DNA of 10,773 bases. Origin: CAZNMF01 sp035547155. GTDB lineage: Bacteria > Acidobacteriota > Vicinamibacteria > Vicinamibacterales > SCN-69-37. Below, piece by piece: positions 1-5,485 of the stretch (position 1 is the first letter of the stretch; each line of letters opens with the position of its first letter). The translations under genes were made by a program, and so were the position numbers. Under the pieces are notes generated by a model. That model had not been told where the DNA came from, searched no databases, and saw nothing but the letters and a program-made list of their open reading frames with translations. The stretch spans positions 1-10,773 of the forward strand of contig DASZVJ010000134.1 of the NCBI GenBank assembly GCA_035547155.1, given 5' to 3'.

Positions 1-159
1 CAGCTCGATGCCGCTCGGGCTCGTCATCGTCTCCTGCGGTTGCGCTTGCGCGCCGGGCGATGCGACAAGGGCCCAGACGAAGAGGGACCAGGGGACCAGG
101 GCGCGAAGGGACCAAGGGACGAAGGGACCAGGGGACGAGGGGCTCGCCATGTGCGTCAT
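1..159 (-). CDS. N-terminus of an unidentified exported protein (runs off the left edge)
   Basis: Fifty-three codons are visible, from ATG at 159-157 to the window edge. The start overlaps the upstream DUF1080 stop codon as ATGA, with a weak GAGAG sequence just upstream, so the two genes are probably translationally coupled. A second in-frame ATG lies at 150-148. The N-terminus is a signal peptide: a short polar stretch, a hydrophobic core VPWSLRALVPWSLFVWAL (residues 14-31) and an AQA/QP cleavage site near residue 39, followed by QPQETMTSPSGIEL. The core is encoded by an octamer repeat array (84-147), so it carries an imperfect 8-residue repeat (VPWSLRAL, VPWSLFVW). Only about 14 residues of mature protein are present, so the function cannot be assigned. 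Resemblance of the GIEL tail to the start of formylglycine-generating-enzyme-type domains is only a guess. An alternative start at ATG 27-25 would lose the signal peptide, which argues against it. Confidence 0.6.
   Translation of the reverse strand, partial: MTHMASPSSPGPFVPWSLRALVPWSLFVWALVASPGAQAQPQETMTSPSGIEL
84..147 (+). repeat. Octamer tandem array, family A (GGGACCAR), eight units
   Basis: Eight consecutive 8-bp units in perfect register: GGGACCAG, GGGACCAG, GGCGCGAA, GGGACCAA, GGGACGAA, GGGACCAG, GGGACGAG and GGGCTCGC. The third and last are diverged. The array lies inside the coding sequence of the exported protein at 1-159, on the opposite strand. Three octamers (24 nt) equal eight codons, which explains the 8-residue periodicity of its signal peptide. 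The terminal 15 nt (GGGACGAGGGGCTCG) recur identically at 1690-1704. Confidence 0.85.
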
Positions 160-848
160 CGCAACTCTCTGATCCCGATGTTGCGAAAGCGCTGGACCGA
201 CCACGGCAGTCCCGAGCCGCTGCCGCCTGCCGCGGACGTGTACGTCGCGCTCCAGTGCAGCTGCAGGCCGATCATGCCGCCGTACGCGCCGCCGATCTGA
301 TCGTTCCTCGGCTCGATCGCCTCCCACATCTTCGTGTCGTTGATCCACAGCGTGACGTGCGGCGCCTCGCCCTCCATGCGCACGCGCATGCGGTTCCACT
401 CGCCGTCCTTCCAGACGGTGTTCACGTCGACGCGCGGGCCGACGTACTGCGGCGGCGTCAACTTGAGTTGCTCGCCAAGCAGCGCGCCAGCGTTGCCGGG
501 CCGCACGAGCTCGATCTGGTAGGCCGACCCGCCTTCGGTCGAGCGCAGGAAGATGCCGCTGTTGTAGCCGGGGTCCGGCAGGCACTCGAGCGTCAACTCG
601 AAGTCCCTGTACGACGCGTCGGTCAACAGCAGTCCGCCCTGGCCGAACGGATGCGGCTGCAGCACGAGCACGCCGTCCTCCACGCGCGCGATCGCCGACG
701 TCCCATGATGGTTGGTGCGGCTCCAATGCCAGCCGGCGGCGCTTTGTCCGTTGAACAACGGTGTAAAGCCGCCGGGCAGCGCGGGCGCCTGGGCGTGCGG
801 GGCCGTAATAGCGAGCACGAAAAGTGAGGTCAACGCCAGGAGACGCAT
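156..848 (-). CDS. Secreted DUF1080 / 3-keto-disaccharide hydrolase-domain protein
   Basis: A 230-residue protein with a signal peptide (MRLLALTSLFVLAITAPHAQA, cleavage near residue 21) and a single DUF1080 (3-keto-disaccharide hydrolase, PF06439) domain filling the rest. Family features seen: GFTPLFNG at residues 27-34 followed by W40, the YNSGIFLRS strand at 95-103, the W146/W151 segment, GMIGLQLH at 191-198 and the closing RFRNIGIREL at 220-229. Members are concanavalin-like beta sandwiches acting on sugars outside the cytoplasm; some hydrolyse 3-keto-glycosides, but this protein's substrate cannot be read from sequence. The frame stays open to 1049, but start 848 is chosen because it begins the signal peptide and the extension would run into the divergent CsgG-like gene. 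A TATAGT hexamer lies 12 nt upstream. The downstream gene overlaps by 4 nt, suggesting an operon. Confidence 0.88.
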   Translation of the reverse strand: MRLLALTSLFVLAITAPHAQAPALPGGFTPLFNGQSAAGWHWSRTNHHGTSAIARVEDGVLVLQPHPFGQGGLLLTDASYRDFELTLECLPDPGYNSGIFLRSTEGGSAYQIELVRPGNAGALLGEQLKLTPPQYVGPRVDVNTVWKDGEWNRMRVRMEGEAPHVTLWINDTKMWEAIEPRNDQIGGAYGGMIGLQLHWSATYTSAAGGSGSGLPWSVQRFRNIGIRELR

Positions 849-860
849 GCCGGTGGGACG

Positions 861-866
861 ACTATA
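861..866 (-). promoter_or_regulatory. -10-like hexamer for the DUF1080 gene
   Basis: TATAGT on the minus strand (5 of 6 matches to TATAAT), 12 nt before the ATG at 848. There is no recognisable -35 at the usual distance and no Shine-Dalgarno, so the predicted leader would be only about 6 nt. Confidence 0.4.
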
Positions 867-925
867 GCGCCTGAAGCCCGGCGCGCCACCCGCCGATATT
901 CTCCAGGGGATCGCCCGCGCGTGTT

Positions 926-934
926 TGCTACACT
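926..934 (+). promoter_or_regulatory. Extended -10 candidate for the CsgG-like gene
   Basis: TGCTACACT fits an extended -10 (TGnTAnnnT). It would place the transcript start near 941, just ahead of the GGAGG ribosome-binding site at 948-952. No clear -35 is visible. Confidence 0.35.
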
Positions 935-957
935 CTGCGGTGCCTCCGGAGGTATCT

Positions 958-1653
958 ATGCGCAGATTCGTCCAGTTCGGGGCGCTGGTGCTCGTGATGG
1001 CCGTGGCGATGCTGACGGCCTCGGGCCGCGCCCAGGCCTCTCGTCCCACCGTCGCCCTTCTCGATTTCGATTACGCCTCGGTCAATCACTGGTGGAGCGG
1101 CAACGAGGATCTCGGCAAGGGCATCGCCGATCTGATCGTCGACGGCCTCGTCGAGGACGGCAGCTATCGCGTCATCGAGCGCAAGAAGCTGGATGCGATT
1201 CTCACCGAGCAGAACTTCAACGACAGCGACCGCGTCGATCCGTCCGCCAAAGCCGCGAAGATCGGCAAGGCGCTCGGCGTGAAGTATCTGATCATCGGAT
1301 CGATCACCAAGTTCGGCGCCGAAGACACCAAGAAGAGCTTCGGCGGCGGCGGATTCGGCAACAAGTTCGGCGTGGGCAGCGTCGGCAAGTCGTCGGGCAA
1401 GGCGACGGTCGGCATCACGGCGCGCATGATCGACTCGTCGACCGGCGAGATCATGGCGAGCGCCAAGGGCGAGGGCCAGTCGAAGCGCAGTGGACTGTTG
1501 CTCGGCGGATCGGGCGGCGGCAGCAAGTACGCGACCGGCGAGCTCGACATGAGCAGCTCGAACTTCCAGGACACGATCATCGGCGAAGCCACCGAGATCG
1601 CCGTCAAGCAGGTCGTCGACAAGCTCATCGCGGCCAAGACGCGGCTCGAATAG
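958..1653 (+). CDS. Exported CsgG/HfaB-family protein
   Basis: A 231-residue protein. The start ATG 958 is fixed by GGAGG at 948-952 (5-nt spacing) and by the signal peptide that follows (hydrophobic core about residues 8-21, cleavage near AQA at 27). The mature part matches the CsgG/HfaB fold: VALLDFD strand (32-38), helix with DLGKGIADLIVDGLVEDG (51-68), RVIERKKLDAILTEQ (71-85), ALGVKYLIIGSITKFG (105-120) and ARMIDSSTGEIMASAKGEG (155-173). Glycine-rich stretches at about 129-150 and 179-189 flank the beta region. CsgG itself is an outer-membrane lipoprotein pore for curli export. Here there is no lipobox cysteine and no csgA/B/E/F neighbour, so a soluble periplasmic or envelope-assembly role is more likely than curli secretion. 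The gene appears monocistronic, with its own terminator at 1714-1749. Confidence 0.85.
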   Translation: MRRFVQFGALVLVMAVAMLTASGRAQASRPTVALLDFDYASVNHWWSGNEDLGKGIADLIVDGLVEDGSYRVIERKKLDAILTEQNFNDSDRVDPSAKAAKIGKALGVKYLIIGSITKFGAEDTKKSFGGGGFGNKFGVGSVGKSSGKATVGITARMIDSSTGEIMASAKGEGQSKRSGLLLGGSGGGSKYATGELDMSSSNFQDTIIGEATEIAVKQVVDKLIAAKTRLE

Positions 1654-1665
1654 GGCCCCGGCAAG

Positions 1666-1704
1666 GGGACGACGGGACCAGGGGACCAAGGGACGAGGGG
1701 CTCG
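1666..1704 (+). repeat. Octamer tandem array, family A, second copy
   Basis: Units GGGACGAC, GGGACCAG, GGGACCAA, GGGACGAG and GGGCTCG lie between the CsgG-like stop codon and its terminator. The last two units are identical to the end of the array at 84-147. The array is transcribed in the 3' untranslated region. Confidence 0.85.
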
Positions 1705-1713
1705 TTCAAAAGG

Positions 1714-1749
1714 ACGGCGCGCTGGCACTTCGGCGCGCCGTTTTCTTTT
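1714..1749 (+). terminator. Intrinsic terminator of the CsgG-like gene
   Basis: A perfect 9-bp stem, ACGGCGCGC (1714-1722) pairing with GCGCGCCGT (1733-1741), has a 10-nt loop and is followed by the T tract TTTTCTTTT (1741-1749). It lies about 60 nt past the stop codon. Confidence 0.85.
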
Positions 1750-1750
1750 C

Positions 1751-1822
1751 GGGTTCCAGGGTTCCGGGTTCCAGGGTTCTGAGGTTCGGGTTCTGAGGTT
1801 CTCGGTTCCGGGTTCTCAGTTC
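1751..1822 (+). repeat. Degenerate heptamer array, family B (GGTTCYN)
   Basis: Ten TTC cores at 1754, 1762, 1769, 1777, 1785, 1791, 1799, 1806, 1813 and 1820 are spaced 6-8 nt apart. Consensus is GGTTC followed by C or T and a variable base. The array starts immediately after the terminator T tract and runs directly into the family C array. A shorter copy of this family is at 9744-9771. Confidence 0.8.
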
Positions 1823-1901
1823 GATGCCCCGATGCCCCGATGCCCCGATAGCCAGATGATCCGATGCAGATAGTGCGATAGCGCGATAGTGAGATAGCGC
1901 G
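1823..1901 (+). repeat. Octamer array, family C (GATNNNNN), abutting a start codon
   Basis: Units in register: GATGCCCC three times, GATAGCCA, GATGATCC, GATGCA (shortened), then GATAGTGC, GATAGCGC, GATAGTGA and GATAGCGC. The next unit begins GATG at 1901-1904, and its ATG is the methyltransferase start. Together with the family B array it leaves no unique sequence for a conventional promoter; the GATAGT at 1885-1890 could serve as a -10 element (4 of 6 matches), 11 nt before the ATG. Confidence 0.8.
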
Positions 1902-2960
1902 ATGTCAACGTTCTCCTTCCCTCTCCCCTCCTCCGATCCCATCCGCCTCTATCGCTATCGCGACGGCTTGTATGCCGTCGACTTGCTGACCGCGGCGATC
2001 GTCCACTTCGATCTGTTCTCGTGGCTCGACGCGCATCCGTCGGATTTCGAGACGCTGTGCCGTGAGCACGGGCTCGCGGCACGGCCGGCGGACGTGCTCG
2101 TCACGCTCGCCGCTGCGAACGGCATCGTCGAGCGTCGCGACGGCACGATCGTCGTCACCACGCTGGGACGCGAGCATCTGACCACCCGATCGCCGTTCAA
2201 CCTGGCGCCGTACTACGCGTCATTGAAGGACCGGCCGGTCGTGCAGGATTTCGTGCGTGTGCTGCGCACGGGCAAGCCGGCCCACTGGGGCGGCGACGCG
2301 AAGGGGCACGACTGGCACGCGTCGATGGAACAGGACGACTTCGCGCGGACGTTCACGGCCGCGATGGATTGCCGTGGCGCGTATCTCGGCGCGGCGCTCG
2401 CGCGGCATCTGGATCTGTCGCGGCACGCGAGGCTGCTCGACATCGGCGGCGGGTCCGGCATCTACGCGTGCGCGCTCGCGTCCGCGTTTCCGCATCTCCA
2501 CGCGACCGTGTTCGATCAAACGCCGGTCGATCGCATCGCCGCACGCCTCATCGGCGAGCGCGGCTTCTCCGATCGCGTGCGCGTCGCCGCCGGCAACTTC
2601 TTCGTGGACGCATGGCCGGACGCGCACGACGTGCACCTGTTCTCCAACGTGCTCCACGATTGGGATCGATCCGACGTCGATCGGCTCGTGCAGCGATCGT
2701 TCGACGCGCTGCCGGCGGGCGGCCTGCTGATCATCCACGACGCGTGCATCAACGCGGACAAGACGGGCCCGTTGCCCGTCGCCGAGTACTCCGCGATCCT
2801 GATGCACTCGACGCAGGGCCAGTGCTACGCGACGTCGGAATACGACGCGTCGCTGACGCGCGCCGGCTTCACGGACGTCGCGTTCATGGAGACGGTTGCC
2901 GATCGCGGCATGATGATCGCGCGAAAGCCGGGCGGGCCTGCGAGGTTCGCCGGTGCCTGA
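1902..2960 (+). CDS. SAM-dependent O-methyltransferase (COMT-like, PF00891 family)
   Basis: A 352-residue protein with the two-part layout of the COMT/hydroxyneurosporene methyltransferase family. An N-terminal winged-helix dimerisation region occupies about residues 20-95 (AVDLLTAAIVHFDLFSWL, then TLGREHL). The Rossmann methyltransferase domain follows, with SAM motif I LLDIGGGSG (178-186), acidic D205 after strand 2, GNFF (231-234) and LHDW with H252 at the usual catalytic-base position (251-254). The substrate is probably a small hydroxylated or phenolic molecule but cannot be read from sequence. The ATG at 1902 follows an in-frame TGA at 1890-1892, lacks a good Shine-Dalgarno and sits at the end of the octamer array. 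The gene overlaps the downstream glycosyltransferase by 8 nt, so the two are probably co-translated. Confidence 0.87.
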   Translation: MSTFSFPLPSSDPIRLYRYRDGLYAVDLLTAAIVHFDLFSWLDAHPSDFETLCREHGLAARPADVLVTLAAANGIVERRDGTIVVTTLGREHLTTRSPFNLAPYYASLKDRPVVQDFVRVLRTGKPAHWGGDAKGHDWHASMEQDDFARTFTAAMDCRGAYLGAALARHLDLSRHARLLDIGGGSGIYACALASAFPHLHATVFDQTPVDRIAARLIGERGFSDRVRVAAGNFFVDAWPDAHDVHLFSNVLHDWDRSDVDRLVQRSFDALPAGGLLIIHDACINADKTGPLPVAEYSAILMHSTQGQCYATSEYDASLTRAGFTDVAFMETVADRGMMIARKPGGPARFAGA

Positions 2961-4434
2961 GGAGGCCGCGCCGGCCGTCGCGCGCACGACGCGTGCGCTT
3001 GCGCTCACGGGATTGGCGGCGGTGCTGCTCGCTTCGGCCGTGCTCCGCCTCCATCATCTCGACACCGAAAGCGTCTGGCTCGACGAGGCGTTCTCGATCG
3101 CGACGTCCCGCACGTCGCTCGCGAACATCGTCGCCGAGAACAGCCAGGACGTGCACCCGCCGCTGCACTATTTCCTGCTGCACTACTGGGGTCTGATCGC
3201 CGGCACGACGACATGGGCCGGCCGCGCGCTGTCGGTCGTCTGCAGCCTCGGCACGATCGCCGCGGCGTACCTCGCCGGTGCGCGCCTCCGAAGCCGCGCG
3301 ACGGGTCTCGTCGCCGCAATTCTGCTGGCGATCTCCGTGTTCCAAATCGAGTTTGCGCAGGAAGCGCGCATGTATGCGCTGCTCGTTCTGCTGTCGACGC
3401 TGTCGATCTATTTTTTCATCCGCCTGCTGGACGAGTCGTCGCCGCGCGTCTTCGCCGGCTACGCGATCGCGACGACGCTGATGGTCTACACGCAGGCGTA
3501 CGCGGCATTCGTGCTCGCCGCGCAGGCGATGTCGCTGGCCTGGGAGGCGTGGCGCCGGCGTGAGCGCACGATTCCCGCGGCGACGCGATGGATCGTCGCG
3601 CTCATCGTGGTGCTCGCTGCATTCCTGCCGTGGCTCGCGATCTTCACGTGGCAGTTCTCCGCCGTGCAGCGCGGATTCTGGATTGCCGAGCCGGAATGGG
3701 CCGGCATCTTCGCGCCGCTCTTCGCGTACGCCGGGTCGAAGGCCGGCCTCGCGCTGCTGGCGCCGCTCGCGGTCATCGGCGGCATCTGCATGGCCACGCC
3801 GCGCGCGCGCGACAGAACCAGCACGATGCGCGCGCCGCTCGTCGTCGTCCTGCCGTGGCTGCTCGCGCCCATCGTGCTGCCGTTCCTGCTGTCACGCATC
3901 GGCTCGCCGATCTTCCTGTCGAAATACACGATCGCCGCGTCCGTGCCGTTTGCGATCCTCGTCGCCGACGGCATCGTCGCCGTGCGCTGGACTGTCGTTC
4001 GTGTCGTGCTCGTGACCGGCATCATCGCGCTCGCCGTGCCGCCGCTGCAGACGTACTACTCGACGTCGCGCAAGGACAACTGGCGAGCTGCCGTCCCGGC
4101 CATCGAGCAGCAGGCGCAGCCGGACGATCTGATCCTGTTCTATCCGTACTTCCACCGGATTCCGTTCGACTACTACCGCCAGCGTGACGATCTCGTCGAG
4201 CGCGCGTTTCCGCTGTTCACGCCGCCACCGCCGCCAGACGGCTGGGACCGCACGATCGCACGTGCCGCCGGTCAACATCGCCGCATCTGGCTCGTCACGT
4301 TGCAAGGCGATCCCACGCGCGCGGCCGTCGTCGCCGAGTTCGAGCGGCGCTTCGCCGAGCGATCACATCAGAAGCTGCAGCACATCGAGGTGTGGCTGTT
4401 CGAGGCGAATCGGCGCGTAGCCCGAAACCCGTAG
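2953..4434 (+). CDS. GT39/ArnT-like multi-spanning glycosyltransferase
   Basis: A 493-residue membrane protein of the polyprenyl-phosphate sugar transferase group (PMT_2/GT39-like). The start is GTG 2953, supported by GAGG at 2942-2945 and by the 8-nt overlap with the methyltransferase. A first membrane helix spans about residues 14-32. The first periplasmic loop carries the catalytic-type acidic pair in ESVWLDEAFS (D44, E45) and the HPPLHY motif (68-73); QEARMYAL follows at 136-143. About ten further hydrophobic segments run to about residue 362, with SPIFLSKYTIAASVPFA in the usual late-helix position, and a soluble C-terminal part spans about 370-493. It should transfer a sugar from a lipid carrier to an acceptor on the outer face of the inner membrane; donor and acceptor are unknown. 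The last codons (VARNP) and the TAG stop lie inside a heptamer repeat array. Confidence 0.87.
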   Translation: MPEEAAPAVARTTRALALTGLAAVLLASAVLRLHHLDTESVWLDEAFSIATSRTSLANIVAENSQDVHPPLHYFLLHYWGLIAGTTTWAGRALSVVCSLGTIAAAYLAGARLRSRATGLVAAILLAISVFQIEFAQEARMYALLVLLSTLSIYFFIRLLDESSPRVFAGYAIATTLMVYTQAYAAFVLAAQAMSLAWEAWRRRERTIPAATRWIVALIVVLAAFLPWLAIFTWQFSAVQRGFWIAEPEWAGIFAPLFAYAGSKAGLALLAPLAVIGGICMATPRARDRTSTMRAPLVVVLPWLLAPIVLPFLLSRIGSPIFLSKYTIAASVPFAILVADGIVAVRWTVVRVVLVTGIIALAVPPLQTYYSTSRKDNWRAAVPAIEQQAQPDDLILFYPYFHRIPFDYYRQRDDLVERAFPLFTPPPPPDGWDRTIARAAGQHRRIWLVTLQGDPTRAAVVAEFERRFAERSHQKLQHIEVWLFEANRRVARNP

Positions 4435-4444
4435 CCTGCAGCCT
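4417..4444 (+). repeat. Heptamer array, family D (GTAGCCY), spanning a stop codon
   Basis: Four 7-bp units in exact register: GTAGCCC, GAAACCC, GTAGCCT and GCAGCCT. They encode the C-terminal VARNP of the glycosyltransferase, and the TAG stop is in the third unit. The run leads directly into the palindrome at 4447-4481. Confidence 0.6.
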
Positions 4445-4446
4445 TC

Positions 4447-4481
4447 GTAGGGGCCGCCCTTGTGGCGGCCCGCGTCCCTAC
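4447..4481. repeat. REP-like palindrome between convergent genes
   Basis: The inner arms GGGCCGCC (4451-4458) and GGCGGCCC (4464-4471) form a perfect 8-bp stem with a 5-nt loop. Outer arms GTAGGG (4447-4452) and CCCTAC (4476-4481) extend it across a short bulge. It fills the 43-bp gap between two convergent genes, and the right arm contains the TAG stop (4480-4478) of the minus-strand gene. There is no T tract on either side, so it resembles a repetitive extragenic palindrome more than a standard terminator, though it could block transcription in both directions. Confidence 0.6.
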
Positions 4482-5485
4482 CGCTTCCACCGCGGCGCCG
4501 CGATGACGAACAGGATCGCCGTCGCGATCATGCCGCCAGGAATCAGCTGAATCCACGGACCGAGCCGCGGCAGCGCGAAGTACACGAACGCGCTGCACGC
4601 GATGGCGACGATCGTCCCGACCAGCGCGGTCACGCGCAGCCCGCGCGCGACGACGAGGTACTCCGGATCGATCGCCGCTCGAGCCGCCGCGTCAGCTCCC
4701 CGCTTCGACGGCGGATACTGAATCTTCAACATCACGAGCGTACCGATGCCGATCACGAGCATGAACAGTGCGCCGCACGCGTACGCGGGCAGCAGGTTCC
4801 ACTGACGGTCCTCGTCGATCTGCCACTGCCCTTCCGTCATCGTGTCGCGATTCAGATCCAGCTCCGCCAGCATCGTCACGGACTCGCGATCGGCGATCGC
4901 GTCGCGCGTCGCGACGAGCCCATCCGTCGTGCGCTCGACCGTCCACCCCGCCTGTGCGATCCCCGTCCCGCGATAGAACGGCGCCTTCGGCGGCAACGTC
5001 AGCGTCAGCTTGCCGTGCGCGACGTCGTACCCGCGATTGGCCTCGATCGCCGGCCACGACAGGAAGGCACGCGGCTCGTCGATGCGCAGCGCGGTGAATG
5101 CGCGATAGCGAATCGACAGCGTGTGCGAGCCGCCATCGGCGGGGATGGGCCAGCGGACGGTCATCCGACGCCCCGGCGCGTCGACGGTGACGCCGCGGTC
5201 TGACGAGCCGTTGGCGAACACGCCGTCGACCGCGACCGACAGCATCTGCAGGTTGTCGGCTTCGCGCGGCGCGATCGTGCGCGCGAAGACGCCGGCGGCC
5301 GTCTGCGGGCCTGTCGTGAAATCTTCGCCGACGTCGAGCGATCCGTCCGGCCCGATTTGAACGGCGACGTCCACACGATCGAGTGTGCCAATCGGCGCCG
5401 GTTTGCGGCATGCAGCGGACATCATCACCGTGAGCGCGCCAATGACGACTGCCGCTCGCCGCACCACACGCCGATCACTGTTCAC
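4478..5485 (-). CDS. DUF2207-like membrane protein
   Basis: A 335-residue protein. The start is GTG 5485, supported by GGGAGGGA about 5 nt upstream and by a GTGA 4-nt overlap with the rsgA stop; the longer open frame upstream is only the antisense-frame shadow of rsgA. The N-terminus has a hydrophobic export signal (about residues 10-25) ending in SAAC, with C26 as a possible but atypical lipobox cysteine because position -3 is S. An extracytoplasmic beta-rich region (about 33-230) follows, including the IGPDGSLDVGEDF stretch (44-56) and SHTLSIRYRAFTAL (120-133). Three membrane helices lie at about 234-255, 284-305 and 312-331. Layout and the early 'V.V..DGSLDV.E.' pattern resemble DUF2207 proteins, whose function is not established. 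Nothing in the sequence indicates an enzymatic role. Confidence 0.72.
   Translation of the reverse strand: MNSDRRVVRRAAVVIGALTVMMSAACRKPAPIGTLDRVDVAVQIGPDGSLDVGEDFTTGPQTAAGVFARTIAPREADNLQMLSVAVDGVFANGSSDRGVTVDAPGRRMTVRWPIPADGGSHTLSIRYRAFTALRIDEPRAFLSWPAIEANRGYDVAHGKLTLTLPPKAPFYRGTGIAQAGWTVERTTDGLVATRDAIADRESVTMLAELDLNRDTMTEGQWQIDEDRQWNLLPAYACGALFMLVIGIGTLVMLKIQYPPSKRGADAAARAAIDPEYLVVARGLRVTALVGTIVAIACSAFVYFALPRLGPWIQLIPGGMIATAILFVIAAPRWKR

Noticed and set aside
849..1049. Upstream extension of the DUF1080 reading frame
   Set aside because: It would overlap the divergent CsgG-like gene and place 67 non-homologous residues before a clear signal peptide.
928..1728. Minus-strand open frame opposite the CsgG-like gene
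   Set aside because: It is antisense to a well-supported gene, runs across its terminator and has shadow-like composition.
84..1901. CRISPR array
   Set aside because: The units are 7-8 bp, contiguous and degenerate, without spacers of constant length, and there are no cas genes.
4451..4471. Standard intrinsic terminator for the convergent genes
   Set aside because: The stem is strong, but no T tract follows on either strand, so it is listed as a REP-like palindrome.
4460..5203. Plus-strand open frame opposite the DUF2207-like gene
   Set aside because: It has a low-complexity R/A/P-rich composition typical of antisense frames, while the minus frame has a signal, Shine-Dalgarno and membrane helices.
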